Below are positions 18,113 to 28,269 of a stretch of 31,277 nt of DNA, piece after piece (positions within the stretch are counted from its first letter, which is position 1; each line of letters begins with the position of its first letter). The position numbers and the translations under genes were made by a program. The notes under the pieces were generated by a model, which saw only the letters and a list, made by a program, of their open reading frames with translations, was not told the origin of the DNA and made no database searches. Location of the stretch: the NCBI GenBank assembly GCA_002102555.1, contig MCFL01000278.1, positions 1-31,277 on the forward strand, in the 5' to 3' direction. The stretch is from Catenaria anguillulae PL171. Its lineage: Eukaryota > Blastocladiomycota > Blastocladiomycetes > Blastocladiales > Catenariaceae.

Positions 18113-19031
18113 TCACAACGCCATAGCCATGACGGCAGCACCAAGTGCCATGGCTGCTCCAGTAACCACAGCAACCGGCCCATTGACCCCGGCAGCGCTC
18201 TTTCCTGGCGCGGCCGTCGAGCCAGCCGCCTTGCAAATCGACTCGCGCTCGGCCTTTTCCTGTGCACTCAGTCCGAGCGAAATGGACGCGGGATTGGCAC
18301 CTGGAGCCGCCGCGCCGTTGTTGCCACCTGACATGGACGTGGTCATGTTGGCCAGCGTCTTCATTTGCTCAACAAACTTGTCCGAGGCCGCAATGTAATC
18401 GGTCATGCACTTGGAGCACAGCGCGGGCTTTGGCGCTTTGGCGAGCGGCAGGTTCGTGTCGGTGAGCTTGATCCCTGCAGCCTTGAACGCAGAGTTGAGC
18501 TGGATCATGCAGAAATCGTCCTTGTCCTTGAGGCATACGGTTTGGTGCACATCGCCAATGGGGAAGATGAGCTTGCCGCCTGAACAGGTCTTTGCCCACG
18601 ATTGCTCGGTGATGGCGTTCATGGCCGTGACGCAGTCGGCAGTGCAATACTGGGTCGAGAACTTGGACTTGAGTTCGGATTCGGTCGCAGTGGCCAGGTC
18701 GGCTTCGAGGTTGGGTGGGAAACACTTGGAAAAGTCGGGCACGCTGGACACGCGAGTTAAATGTAGTGCGAAACGTGAGACAGCCGGCACCCTTGAGTAT
18801 GAAAGTGAATGGTAAATGGCAGATCACGCACGAGGCAAGGCACATGATGCCCTTGAGAATCTCTTCAGGAACATCCGGAGTCGCTCCGGTGGTACCATTG
18901 GCCGCGGGGGATGGCGAGCCTAAAGTCGGGTTGGTTGGTGCGGCACTGTTGCCGGAAGCTGGAGCCTGCGGAGCCGCCAAGGCGAGAACCGAGAGCAGAA
19001 GAGAGATAAGGCAAATAGAAATGGACTTCAT
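18113..19031 (-). CDS. Secreted, probably GPI-anchored cysteine-rich protein, paralogue B (two exons)
   Basis: Exon 1 is 19031-18832 and exon 2 is 18743-18113, with an 88-bp phase-2 intron (18831-18744, GTGCGT...GTCCAG). The product is 276 residues: signal peptide (MKSISICLISLLLSVLALA), a Pro/Ser/Thr/Gly linker, then ten cysteines at positions matching paralogue A (for example YCTADCV, VCLKDKDDFCMIQL and LCSKCMTDYIAASDK). A Gly/Asn/Ala linker follows and a hydrophobic C-terminus (AVVTGAAMALGAAVMAMAL) typical of GPI attachment. The start was chosen at the signal peptide; an in-frame upstream ATG at 19097 would put polar residues before it. Function unknown. The second half of the core (LCSKC...D.I.A.DK..EQMK) is the best-conserved part of the pair. 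Confidence 0.85.
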
Positions 19032-19661
19032 GGTGAGGAATGCAACACGATTGATTTGATTGAGGTGGTCAGAAGGTGGGGTAAGCGACAAATTCAAGGC
19101 AGTGCATCAAGGATACGTTTGCCGGGTGTGGCCTTCCTTTGTACTCTCCTCTCGTTGCCTTGGACATAGACTCCAAAGAAGGCCATTTTGCAACCCGCTC
19201 CCGACACAGCGCTCGACCGACTCGGGCCGAGTCTTTCCCGCAACTCTAATTGCGATGGAGTTAAATATGAATTGCACATTGGAATGTGCATGGATCATGC
19301 AAGATTCCTGAGTCGGTCTCTTTTGGGGTTTCTCTTCCGCGAACGGTTCGTCCGTCATCATCAAGTTCGGAGCGGGCTGGTCCGAATGTCGCTCGGCCTG
19401 GTGGCCCCGACGGGTGGAAAGCAAAAAGGAATGCATTTGCACCCACAACAAGTCGATCGCGACGGATCATTGCAAAACGAAATGACAATATGATACAGGT
19501 GAAACGGGGCACAAAAAGCGAGCTAGGTTTGTGGCAAGAAGGAGAGAGACTCTAGCGTGAAGTCGCGACACTCAGATACACACTCCCGTTCAAACTTGGG
19601 TGCGAGGGAAAACTCGAAAGACTTGGAATTCGGCGGCGACAACCAACGGACGGGAGCCGAC
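19032..19661. other. Intergenic stretch between paralogue B and the stress-protein gene
   Basis: About 630 bp carrying the promoter of paralogue B (minus) and the 3' UTR of the universal stress protein gene. No coding frame with motifs and no repeats were found. Confidence 0.5.
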
Positions 19662-20457
19662 TTAGTGCTGCTCGGCAGCAGCAACCGAGGGACGACGGCC
19701 GTGGTTGTCACGGAACTTCTTCTCGATCGACTTGTCCTTGAGCGAGAGCCAGTCAAGGATGGAGCCAAACGACTCGGTGCGCTCAAGGGGCAACACGTCC
19801 GAGCTCTTGGCGGCCTTGGGGCGCTTGACAACAACGACTGGGACCTGGGCCTCTTGGGTGATGAAGAGCGAGGCAGACCCGAGCACGGCACGGTGCACGG
19901 CGTTGAGACCACGGGCACCCATGACGATGCAATCGGCGCGGGTCTTGTCGGCAACCTCAAGGATCACGTCACGAGCATCGCCCTCGAGAATAAAGCTTTG
20001 GCAGGAAATGTCGCGCTTGCGGAACAGGGAAGCGAGCGTCTCGTGGACGGCTTGGATGGCTTCGTAGCGCTACACAACAGAAGGGAAAAGGTCTTTGTGA
20101 GCAATTTGCTGGTTTCCAATGGAGATATGGACAATAAAGGAAAAACGACAGAAGCAGACTCACCTTTTGGATTTCGGTACGGATCTCGTCTTCGCCCTTG
20201 TTGAAGTTGAAGCGGATCAAGGGCTGCGACTGCTCGACAGCGGTGACGAGAACGACGTGGTCGTTGCCGTCCTGAATGAGGCCATCAAAAGCCCATTGAA
20301 GAGCATAGTCGCCCGAGGAAGACGAATCGTAGGCGATGAGGACCTTGCGGCGCTCGGAGAGCTCCTTGCCCTTGATGGGGTGCGCGACCTGGGTCCAGTC
20401 GTTGATGTCGGAGGCAGACTGGAAGCGGAGAATGTGCTTTTGCTTGCCGTCGGTCAT
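19662..20457 (-). CDS. Universal stress protein (UspA family), two exons
   Basis: Exon 1 is 20457-20164 (exactly 98 codons) and exon 2 is 20069-19662, with a 94-bp phase-0 intron (GTGAGT...GTGTAG). The product is 233 residues with one Usp domain. The first strand is RKVLIAYDSSSSGDYALQWA, where the aspartate contacts nucleotide in the family. The signature GARGLNAVHRAVLGSAS fits G-2X-G-9X-G(S/T), the ATP-binding type. The strand VPVVVVKRP ends the domain, and a charged tail of about 40 residues follows. Usp proteins act in stress responses, usually cytosolic, with roles poorly defined in fungi. Spliced junctions restore the domain without any frame break. Upstream elements (TATA box, heat-shock-like element) suggest inducible expression. 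Confidence 0.93.
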
Positions 20458-20611
20458 GGTGAAAAAAAGAGTATAGGTGATGGATGAATGTGGTGTGGAT
20501 GGAAAAGTTGGCGTCAAGAGACACGATAGGGTTGAAGAAGGCTTTTGTAGCTTTGGATGCATGGATGAGGACTCGACCAAGGGATGGAGGGTGTGGGCAG
20601 GGACGGCTGGG

Positions 20612-20619
20612 CTTTTATA
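20612..20619 (-). promoter_or_regulatory. TATA box of the universal stress protein gene
   Basis: Minus-strand TATAAAAG, about 155 bp upstream of the ATG at 20457, in the right orientation and distance for a core promoter with a 5' UTR of roughly 120 nt. Confidence 0.6.
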
Positions 20620-21204
20620 CGCTCAACAAGCTCGTAGGACTGCGGGCCGAGCGCTCCTCTCAAGCACTACAAAGTGGCGAACCTTATGGCAGCAGGATGA
20701 CGGGCCATGCGGCCCACGCCATGAAGGTGATGAACTTGCGCCCACCCGTTCCTGCGGATCTCACGGCGAGACGCGTTTTCGTGCGGGTTTGCCCAACCTT
20801 GTCTCGCGGTGGTGTGCCACGTGGACAACAGCCAGGGCTTGGGCTGCAAACGTCATGATGGGATTGGTCAAACATCACATGACGGAACGGTTCCGGAACG
20901 CTCTAGAAGAGCCGCTTTGGGCAACCGCGCCGGTTTGCTCCGCCAATGGCCGATGGGGTGATGAGGCTTGCCAGGCGTCGTTGAGTCACCATGACGGAAC
21001 TCATGGAGCTCGGTCTCACCATGATCAATGAATGAGTGTGTCTAGAACGATGTATCAGCTTGACTCACCAGCATAGTAACACGGTACGGCGCATTTCATT
21101 TCACATTTACATTGCTTGACGGAATCGGTCAATGGTGACACATACTTACATTCCAATCCACTCCACCCACTCGGTCAACGGAGTGACACAACCTCTATCC
21201 CACC
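20620..21204. other. Upstream region of the stress protein gene and 3' flank of RFT1
   Basis: About 585 bp between the stress-gene TATA box and the RFT1 stop, holding the heat-shock-like element. No gene supported. Confidence 0.5.
20891..20908. promoter_or_regulatory. Heat-shock-element-like array upstream of the stress protein gene
   Basis: TTCCGGAACGCTCTAGAA reads as TTC-nn-GAA-nn-CTC-nn-GAA: four inverted 5-bp units in perfect spacing, with one base off in the third. This is the binding pattern of heat-shock factor. It lies about 270 bp upstream of the TATA box. A CCAAT motif on the minus strand (ATTGG on plus, near 20865) is close by. Function is inferred. Confidence 0.5.
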
Positions 21205-23251
21205 TCAAAGCACAATCTGGCCACTCATCACCAAATCCCAAATCGCCAGCGCGAAGCGGAAATCCTTGACGATACTGAGTGGATACACAAAGAATGAGTG
21301 AGTGGACAACATCAGAGACATGATTCCGCATCGAGGCGACAGTCAAGACGTACACGAGAAACAATCCCATTGACGCAATCCCAACGCCAACCGCCAAAAA
21401 CTGTGCAGACGCATACACTTCACTGTGCCCATTGTTAAAGTACGTGCCCCTGGTCCACCCAGCAACCAAATACGCCAGCCCCATCCCATAAATCACCCCG
21501 CGGGCGGGCGTCGCACTGTCGGACCAGCTGATGCCCAAACCCATGCGCACACGGTCAATCTGCTCCTTCAACGTGCGCACGCCCACAGTGCGCTTGATGA
21601 ACTTGAAGGACCACACAATACGTACAAGCAAATGTACCGCATTGGCAATCACCAATCCGGTCGCGCCCAGCGGATATGCGGCAAATGCCGTGCCAGCAAA
21701 CACGGCCGCGCCGCCAACGAGCCACATGTTTTGTTCTGCAAGGTCGTTGGGTCCCGCGACGGACGTGACAAACGCCTCGGTGATGCCATTGACGCCCAGG
21801 ATCGGAATGAACCAGCAGTAAGCTGCGAGTGCGGTCGGTGCGCCCGACCAGCCGAGGTCAGCGGCGCCCCATTGGCGGCCCGCGAGGAGGAGAAGCAGCG
21901 CGCGAGAGTATTGGGTGCCAAACACAATGGCAAAGAGGCCCAAGGTGGTGTGGAACTTGATGGCAATTTCCAGCAGGGAGCGGCCCTTTGTGCGGAGCTC
22001 GTGCTTGGGCATGCGCGAAAAGAGAAGCCGGGCGGCGTCTTCGAGCGGCAGAAACACAATGCGCGCGACAATAGATCCTGTCGTGGTCGCCAAATCAAAG
22101 GGGGTGAGCGTCGGTGAATATACACCAGATAAACTGCGACAGGCACAGAGATTCGTACCGTAATTGAAAATGACCGCGTACACGCCTTGATGGTAGGGTG
22201 TGTAGAACATGGACAAGATGATCTTGTCGCCTTCGGTAAGGACGTGTTTGACAAGCGATTGCTTGAGGAACGACCAAGCGACCACGAGCAGCTCCGAGTC
22301 AAACATGAAGGTCCGCTTGCTATTCTCGCCAAGATATAGGTCAGACCAGGGTCATACGCAAGGTTCGCGAGCGCAAAAGCAAAGCGTACTTTTCCTTGAC
22401 TTCCACCGTCACAGTCCTCGGGACCACCATGTCTACCTGACATCTGTGCCGCGAATCGCATGCAAATATGCCACGACAAACCCGACCAAAAATGTCATGC
22501 CAAACGCCAACCGAGCAAACCCAAACGCAACAATCCCAAGGCTTCCATTCTCATCGCCGCCCCAAGTCAAGTACAATGCCGTCAAGCACGATGCCGTCAA
22601 TGCCGCGCCCTCCACGGCGGCCCTGGCCTTGAACTTCATGAGCGCAAAGCACATGTATAAAACGGTTCGGAAAGCAAGTCACACATGGACCCTAGCGCGT
22701 ACAGCATCACGGCCGTCTGGTACCCGGGCAAACTGAGCACGGCCATGGACGATGTAGTGTAGTACAAGTAAAGCACCCCAGCAAGCGGCACACCCACCAG
22801 CGGCGACAGCCAAGCGAGGTTGACGAGTCTTTGTAGCGTCTGCTGGATCGGCTTGCCATTCTCATCGAGCGCGGGGACACGCAGCACGGCCAGGCGGATG
22901 GGTTCGCGAGCGAGAAAGAGCAACGTGGAAACGAGCAGCTCGAGCTGGATCGAGGCAATGCCAAAGATCTCGGGCGTGACTTGGCGCACAGCAGCTGGTT
23001 GCAGAAAAAGGTGATGAGCTTGCTAAAGACTTGCAGGGCAACATGGATCCGGCGCCTGCGACTGCTGCGCGCATGACGGGCGCAGAGGCTACGGAGACGG
23101 TGTTTGATTTTTTGGAGTTGGGAGCGGCGGCCAGGCCGAGGCCATCGGCGTCGGACAAGGGGGACGTGGCCGCCGATCCGGCGTTCTTCCTGTCGGCAAT
23201 GGTGGCGACAGCGTCGAGGAAGGACGGGCCGGCATTGACGACTTTGCCCAT
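21205..23251 (-). CDS. RFT1: RFT1 family ER membrane protein (N-glycan precursor/lipid scramblase-related), with apparent frame breaks
   Basis: Multi-spanning ER protein needed for lumenal supply of Man5GlcNAc2-PP-dolichol in N-glycosylation (flippase role disputed). Recognised by LQVFSKLITFF, RQVTPEIFGIAS, LSEPFY, FLKQSLVKHVLTEGDKIILS, QGVYAVIFNYG followed by SIVARIVFLPLED, and ILGVNGITEAF. Introns: 22436-22320 (117 bp), 22158-22078 (81 bp, whose length is divisible by three so it reads through) and probably 21353-21275 (79 bp), giving the C-terminus GLFLVIVKDFRFAL and a stop at 21205. Upstream, the frame must change near 23040, 22995 and 22660, each time as if one base were missing. An unusual N-terminal extension of ~70 residues precedes the first helix; an earlier in-frame ATG lies at 23347. 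The gene is conserved across eukaryotes, so assembly error is the likelier cause of the breaks. Confidence 0.9.
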
Positions 23252-23347
23252 GGGCTTTTCGGCTGTCCGCCGCTGTTCAGGGCTGGATGGGTTGACATTG
23301 TCTGGTGGCGACTGGTTTGTTGGACAGGACGCGCAATGAGCGAGCAT

Positions 23348-24090
23348 GCATGGGCAACCGGACGATATGTATCATTCAAACAACGGACAACGGAAGATAT
23401 GGGAGAGAGAAAACAGCTGGGGTGTGCTTCCCGTACTTGTACGCTGGACGTCGTCATGGTGCTGGACTGCTGGCGCCCGCGGAAGGTCGAGAACATGCTT
23501 CCATCAACTGATCCTTCTTCTTCTGCAAGTATCATGCCATAACCGAACGCCTGGCCAAGTGTAGCAAGAATATTTTTTCTTCCTCATTACATTCAACAAC
23601 TCAAAGAACACTAACGCATACGGGGGGAGCCGAACGACGCACAAGCATTGAACGCCCGATACATACAGAAAATCGGCACGGGATGCCAAGGGAAGAGAAG
23701 GAAGGATACGTCGTTACGTCTTCACCCATGCATGTAATGTATTCACAGTCGGGGGCACATTGGTGGTCGGCGGCGGCGGCACATAGAAGTGGACGCCAGG
23801 CAAAGGAAAGAACGAGGGAGAGACGAGGAAAACAAGGACAAGTATATGACAGCAAACTATGAAAACGGAAGAGGGCAAAGCAAATCGAGAGTCAACATGG
23901 GTGGTGAGTTGCGTGGTGGGGTAAGGGCAAGTGAAAAGGAATGTAGAATGGTCAGGCAAGGCAGGCGGCCGAATGCAAAGGAATGAATGGTCTGATCGCA
24001 GGCGGCGCGGTGGGAATGTTGCTGATGCATGTCACTTTGCAGCCGGAAGCTCATGCACCAGCGGCATGGCAGAACCAGCGTGGGTTGTGC
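23348..24090. other. Intergenic stretch upstream of RFT1
   Basis: About 740 bp. It contains the RFT1 promoter and the 3' flank of the COX7A-like gene. A minus-strand reading frame (23959-23714) has a hydrophobic stretch followed by GVHFYVPPPPTTNVPPTVN, which could be a 3' exon of something, but I cannot tie it to a start or partner exon and do not call it. Confidence 0.4.
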
Positions 24091-24388
24091 TTAGAAGCCG
24101 GGCTTCTTGCCGTGGCCAATCGACATGCCGACGAGGCCGTAGAGACTGTAGAGGAGGCCAGCGGTCGAGGCGGCACCGTAAATGGCGAGCCAGAAGCGGT
24201 CCTTGGGCGAGCGCGAGTAGATGAAGTTGGCAGAGGGGCCCTACATGTGGATGGAGCATGGAGTCAGCCAGGGGGCAATACCTCATGGGACGAGGACGAG
24301 GGCGAGGGGGTGACTGACTGACCTGGTAGAAGCGCTGGAGCTCGGGGACCTTGTTGGGGCGGTTGACGAACGAGTCGAGGAGGGCCAT
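24091..24388 (-). CDS. COX7A-like cytochrome c oxidase small subunit (two exons)
   Basis: Exon 1 is 24388-24323 (22 codons) and exon 2 is 24240-24091, with an 82-bp phase-0 intron (GTCAGT...TGTAG). The product is 71 residues. It begins MALLDSFVNRPNKVPELQRF, matching the KVPE.Q..FQ N-terminal motif of cytochrome c oxidase subunit VIIa. A central charged segment (SRSPKDRFW) leads to a single membrane helix (LAIYGAASTAGLLYSLYGLVGM) and a short basic tail. Length and single-helix layout fit the family. The protein would lie in the mitochondrial inner membrane at the edge of complex IV. Another small respiratory subunit with similar layout is possible. No frame problems. Confidence 0.65.
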
Positions 24389-25078
24389 TTTGACGGAATT
24401 CAACGAGTGCAATGCAATGAAGGCTGGCGGTTGACGGCTACGTTTGCGTAAGTATTGAGCGCTTGCAACGACTTCATCAAGCTTGAGTCGACGGCAGACT
24501 TGCAAAGCAGCCGAATGGCAAACCTTGAGCATCGATGAGATCACGTGGCCAAACCCCATTTGGATCGGCGGCCAACGCGGTTGCCTGTTGCGAACGGCGT
24601 TTGACATCAATTCGTCCATAGAGCGTACATACGCGATATGTTATGAAGGTGCAAATCATGGCCCCGGAGGTGGAAACACACTAGAAGCAATAGACGAGTT
24701 CAACAGTCCTTACCAACAAAAGTGTCAGCAAAAGACGGCTTGGGACGTTATCGCACACGCCAGCCGACCAAGACAAAATCCAATTCCTTGCCTGTGTCGC
24801 AACAAGAAGCACCACTTGTTGTTTTTCCAACGCACGTCGTCGGTTTTTCCAGCCCATGGGAATGCAAAAAGGACGGTCATGATGTCGTCATCAGTCCAAT
24901 CCCCAACTTTTTCTCCACCGTGGTTAGCCGCCCATACTCTGGCGGCTACGCAGATAGAAATGGACTTCACAACCATCCCAACACCGTGGGTCTGCACTCG
25001 CAACTGTCTGACTTGTCTGCCACAAGCTACTCCACCCGGTCGACCTTTTCCGTCCCAGCGCTGCCGCGAAACTCACAA
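24389..25078. other. Stretch between COX7A-like gene and CUE-domain gene; possible upstream exons
   Basis: Holds the divergent promoter of the COX7A-like gene. On the plus strand from about 24880 the frame reading SPIPNFFSTVVSRPYSGGY and later STRSTFSVPALPRNSQ looks weakly coding and runs toward the gene at 25079. It may be its N-terminal part. I could not fix a start or splice sites. Confidence 0.35.
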
Positions 25079-26454
25079 GTGTTGACGCGTGCAATGGAGC
25101 GCCTGAGCCTGAGCCGCCGCCGGGAGTTTGAGGCTGGCAGGGCGGCCAGGATTGCAGAATGCTATCGTACTCTATCCTTTCCAGTTGCTTGTGTATGTGT
25201 CTTCAGCCATTCTCATCTCGTTTCCCTCTGATTCACCAGGTGAAAAGTTGATGGATATCCAACGGACCCAGTCGGGTTTGCACGATTGGTGCATTTCTCA
25301 CGCGCACGCTGCAGGCGCTGTGGCAAGTGTACCTCCACGTACGCCACTTCCAATTTTACCCTTGAGTATTGAGTCCAGCACCTATTCACCAGGTTTTCTG
25401 TGCTCCACGCCACAGGTGTTCTTCACGGATCGTCAGCTCCCGAACTCCCACGCGTTCAACCTCATTCATTCCGGCCACCCTCAAGTCGCGTGCACTCACA
25501 TCCTGCTCCAAAGCCTCACCGGCTCGCATCGACTCAAGCTATCTCAACTCGGAAGCCGACCTTGCCACCCTCTTTCTCGAGGTCGCGACGGAAGAGTTCA
25601 TCCAGTCCCCAAACCAAACCAAGCCGCCAAGCTACCAATGTTACACTCAACACGCAAGTCGCGAAGACGCGTCCGCAGTTACCACATTGCCGCAGACAGA
25701 CTCGCCCGCGACCACTTTGGCGCGTCAGACGTCAGACGCATCTGGATTCCATGACCATTCCAATCCCCGCGACAGTGGCGGAGCCGGCGATGCAAATCAG
25801 GGCCCAATCCCACCTTCCAAAGATCAAGAGCCCGGAAAAGTCGTTACCATGAGAGCACCTCGCCGTTCGCAGGCTGGCATGCCATCCCAAACGTCTTGTC
25901 GCTTGACCTACACGCACCAGTATCCCGATCGCCCCTTCACCGGCACATATCCTTGCTCCACCAGAAGACAGGATGCCGGTATCCTTGGCCGGCTCTCTAC
26001 CATCTTTCCATACCACACGCCAGACCAGCTCGCCGAAGCACTTGTTGAAGCCTCTGGCAACGAGTTTGGTGCGATTGCCGTGCTGCTCAAGGGCGAATCG
26101 CTGCGCAAACGTGGAAACACCATTGGTGACGCGAGCGCCATTCATCGGCGCGGTACCAGTGTTGCCTTTTCTCAACATGGGCGTGCTCTCAGCACAGGAA
26201 CTGCATTGAGTGTTGGCGGGAGAAAGGTTGGGGCTCGGGGCGAGGTTGAAGAAGAAACGCAAAGGGCTGGCCAGAAGGATCAAGGACTTGTTTCGCCGGA
26301 CTGGCGTGAAACTTTGTATCACCCGCTCCACCCCACCAGCAGCACTGGGCGGCTGGTTCGCTTACTCAGGCATTTAAAATTTGGAATTCAGGTTTTCCCT
26401 TACTCCAAGCACTTTCTCGATAACTTTTTTTGTTCTTATGTACCCATTCTCTAA
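25079..26454 (+). CDS. Hypothetical protein with C-terminal CUE-like ubiquitin-binding domain; exon structure unresolved
   Basis: Coding character is visible in pieces rather than one clean frame. Around 25095, MERLSLSRRREFEAGRAARI opens a basic helix. Around 25410-25560 one frame reads FFTDRQLPNSHAFNLIHSGH with strong C/G third positions. At about 25545-25620 a neighbouring frame reads YLNSEADLATLFLEVATEEF. The last part, in the same frame to the stop at 26454, contains GRLSTIFPYHTPDQLAEALV followed by EASGNEFGAIAVLLKGE (about 25980-26100). The L..IFP....L..AL...GN...A...LL pattern is that of a CUE domain, a three-helix ubiquitin-binding fold. Introns or indels must join the pieces. Acceptor-like CACCAG sites occur at about 25240 and 25395. 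Start and full extent are guesses; the CUE call is the firm part. Confidence 0.45.
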
Positions 26455-26706
26455 TCCCCTTTCCTTCTCCTATCCGAACTCTCTGTCTTGGACAATATTG
26501 AAGGCCGACCACACTCTTGAATACACTCCACCACGGTTTCACGTGAGGTAGATCCTTCACTGTGTACAATAAATCTATTGAAAGCTTCATTCCCGTGATC
26601 GCGGTTGTGGAACTACATGATTCCGTGTCTCTCATGTTTCTCTACTTCAGCCGCATTTGGCCTCACCGCCCATGACTTGATGAGTTCATAACCTGATAAC
26701 GCCATC
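26455..26706. other. Intergenic spacer
   Basis: About 250 bp, more A/T-rich than neighbours, with AATAAA at 26568-26573 that could serve as poly(A) signal for the plus-strand CUE-domain gene. No coding signal. Confidence 0.4.
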
Positions 26707-26969
26707 ATGGACCCAGGCATGGCCACCATCAACCTGGGCCGAATGCCTTTTGTGAACCCGCAGCACCTTCAGTCCTCCACACGTGTCCTGCGAGCTGCCA
26801 AATCGATCCAGACCTGTTGCCGCCATCCTGTTCGGTATTCACACCCGCCGTCGATGATGATGATGATGCGATACAGCCGCCGACGGCCGATGATACGTCT
26901 GGACTCGCGTCCTTAGCACATCAATGGATTCGACACGCACACGCCCGCGCCGCCAGCAATCGATGCTGA
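26707..26969 (+). CDS. Small acidic hypothetical protein, tail to tail with the carrier gene
   Basis: An ATG at 26707 opens MDPGMATINLGRMPFVNPQH and continues as a basic segment. Near 26810 the coding frame seems to move by one base to one reading SCSVFTPAVDDDDDAIQPP and ending in LASLAHQWIRHAHARAASN before a stop at 26967-26969, only 22 bp from the carrier stop on the other strand. The alternative single frame, ending at 26916, turns the GAT repeat (26853-26868) into a Met run, which is less plausible. The product would be under 90 residues with no recognised domain. Existence is uncertain. Confidence 0.35.
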
Positions 26970-26991
26970 CACGGCATTCACTCCTGCGGCA

Positions 26992-27938
26992 TTACTTCTC
27001 TGCACGCTCCGTGGTGCCTAGCCCGCGCGCAATGGCCTTCTTTGTGTACTCGTACACGCCAAAATACACTGCGCCGGACGGGCGTACGCTAGCAAGTGAG
27101 GGGCGAGGCCGCAATAGAAGCCGCGGATCCTTGGTGCCGATAGATGGACGGGCAACGTCGAGGGCGTGGCGGTATTGGTATTCCGAGTGGTGAAACGAAA
27201 ACTTTGGTTGCATCTGGAGACGCTGCGATATCATGTCGGCTGGAAGGTAGAAGCAAGCGGAGATGGATCCGCCGTGAAGCCTGCGAGCGAGTGGCATGCA
27301 AATCTTGTAATGGCGTCAGCGGAGCAGATGGGTTGCTGGTGTAGCTTCGTGCGAGTTGGTCGTGAGATGGTGGGTGTATTCGTATGAAGCATAGTATGTG
27401 GATTGGGCGGGGAATGAGCCGAGCACGGACGGCAAGATACCGCGATACAGACGGCGGAAACCTGTGGGAAAGACGCTGTGATTCCTCAGACAAATCGGAC
27501 GAGAATCCATCGTGTGCAATCATCAACCCACCTTCCTGCTGAATAATTCGTCGAACCATGATATGACACCCCGTTGGTGCGTGATCTGGCCAAACGTGAA
27601 GTCTGTCAGTGCATTTCAAGCTATGGGCTTTCCGAGTCATGCACTTCTATCGTCGCGCACATTGTCTGCTTGCATGCGAGTACGTAAGACCTCAAATGGT
27701 ACATGATCGAATCAACCATGAATACAAATCCACTCCCATATAGCAAGTAGCTCGACAGATCCATATCGTCCCAGGTAGTCGATATGCTACTGGCAAGGGC
27801 GTTTTGGTCGCCTCGTATGGCGGAGCCAGCGCGGCCGGGAGCCGGGTCCCAAGGCGGCGGGTATGCTGAAGCCGTAAACACGGGTAGTCCAAACGACGAC
27901 GAGTCGATGGCGTTGCCGAATCGGGGGAAAGTAGGCAT
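26992..27938 (-). CDS. Mitochondrial carrier (SLC25 family), SLC25A44-like, with apparent frame breaks
   Basis: An inner-membrane metabolite carrier. The N-terminal repeat reads YLLYGSGFVFMVDSIMY and continues as PFEVLRTRMQAD, the P-x-[DE]-xx-[KR]-x-R signature. A second piece reads RRIIQQEG, then FRRLYRGILPSVLGSFPAQS, joined across a 70-bp intron (27531-27462, GTGGGT...CCACAG). The second repeat has HSLAGFTAD and FYLPADMISQRLQMQ. The last part reads GAVYFGVYEYTKKAIARG and stops at 26992. PADMISQRLQMQ resembles PVDVVSQHLMMQ of SLC25A44 (branched-chain amino-acid carrier), but substrate is inferred. Frame changes are needed near 27700, 27268, 27148, 27127 and 27080, each as one base missing. 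Fewer repeats than the usual three are clear. The start could instead be ATG 27996. Confidence 0.75.
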
Positions 27939-28269
27939 CTTCGGCCGGGGCGCTTGATGCCGATTCGTCCGATATGTGTGCTATGATTGCATCCATGGCG
28001 CGAATGAGTCGTGAGGCATGTTTTTTCTTGTCGCTTTGCTACATAATGCTGTTGATTTTGCCCTGAGCAGAGGAAACGGATGGTTTGATCGGAGTTTTTG
28101 TTCGCACACTACATTGACATGCGATGTTGAATCACGTAGTTCCTTATCCCCCCTTGTCCGCATCAGTAAATGCAACACTTTCGTTCCATCGTCAGCACGG
28201 GGAACCCCAAAAGTTATTGAAATTTTTTTCAGCAACCCGTGCCATCATCGAAGTTTTACTCGTGTCATC
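27939..28269. promoter_or_regulatory. Shared upstream region of two divergent genes
   Basis: A 331-bp interval between the carrier start (minus) and the helical-repeat gene start (plus), so both promoters lie here. It is locally A/T-rich with T-runs at 28020-28026 and A/T-rich sequence at 28215-28230. No TATA box stands out. Confidence 0.45.

Noticed and set aside
21425-22117. 230-residue plus-strand open frame
   Set aside because: Antisense shadow of RFT1.
24477-24659. Short minus-strand frame upstream of the COX7A-like gene
   Set aside because: No motif and it falls in the expected promoter of that gene.
26853-26868. (GAT)n microsatellite
   Set aside because: Only about five units and explained by an Asp run in a possible small coding frame.
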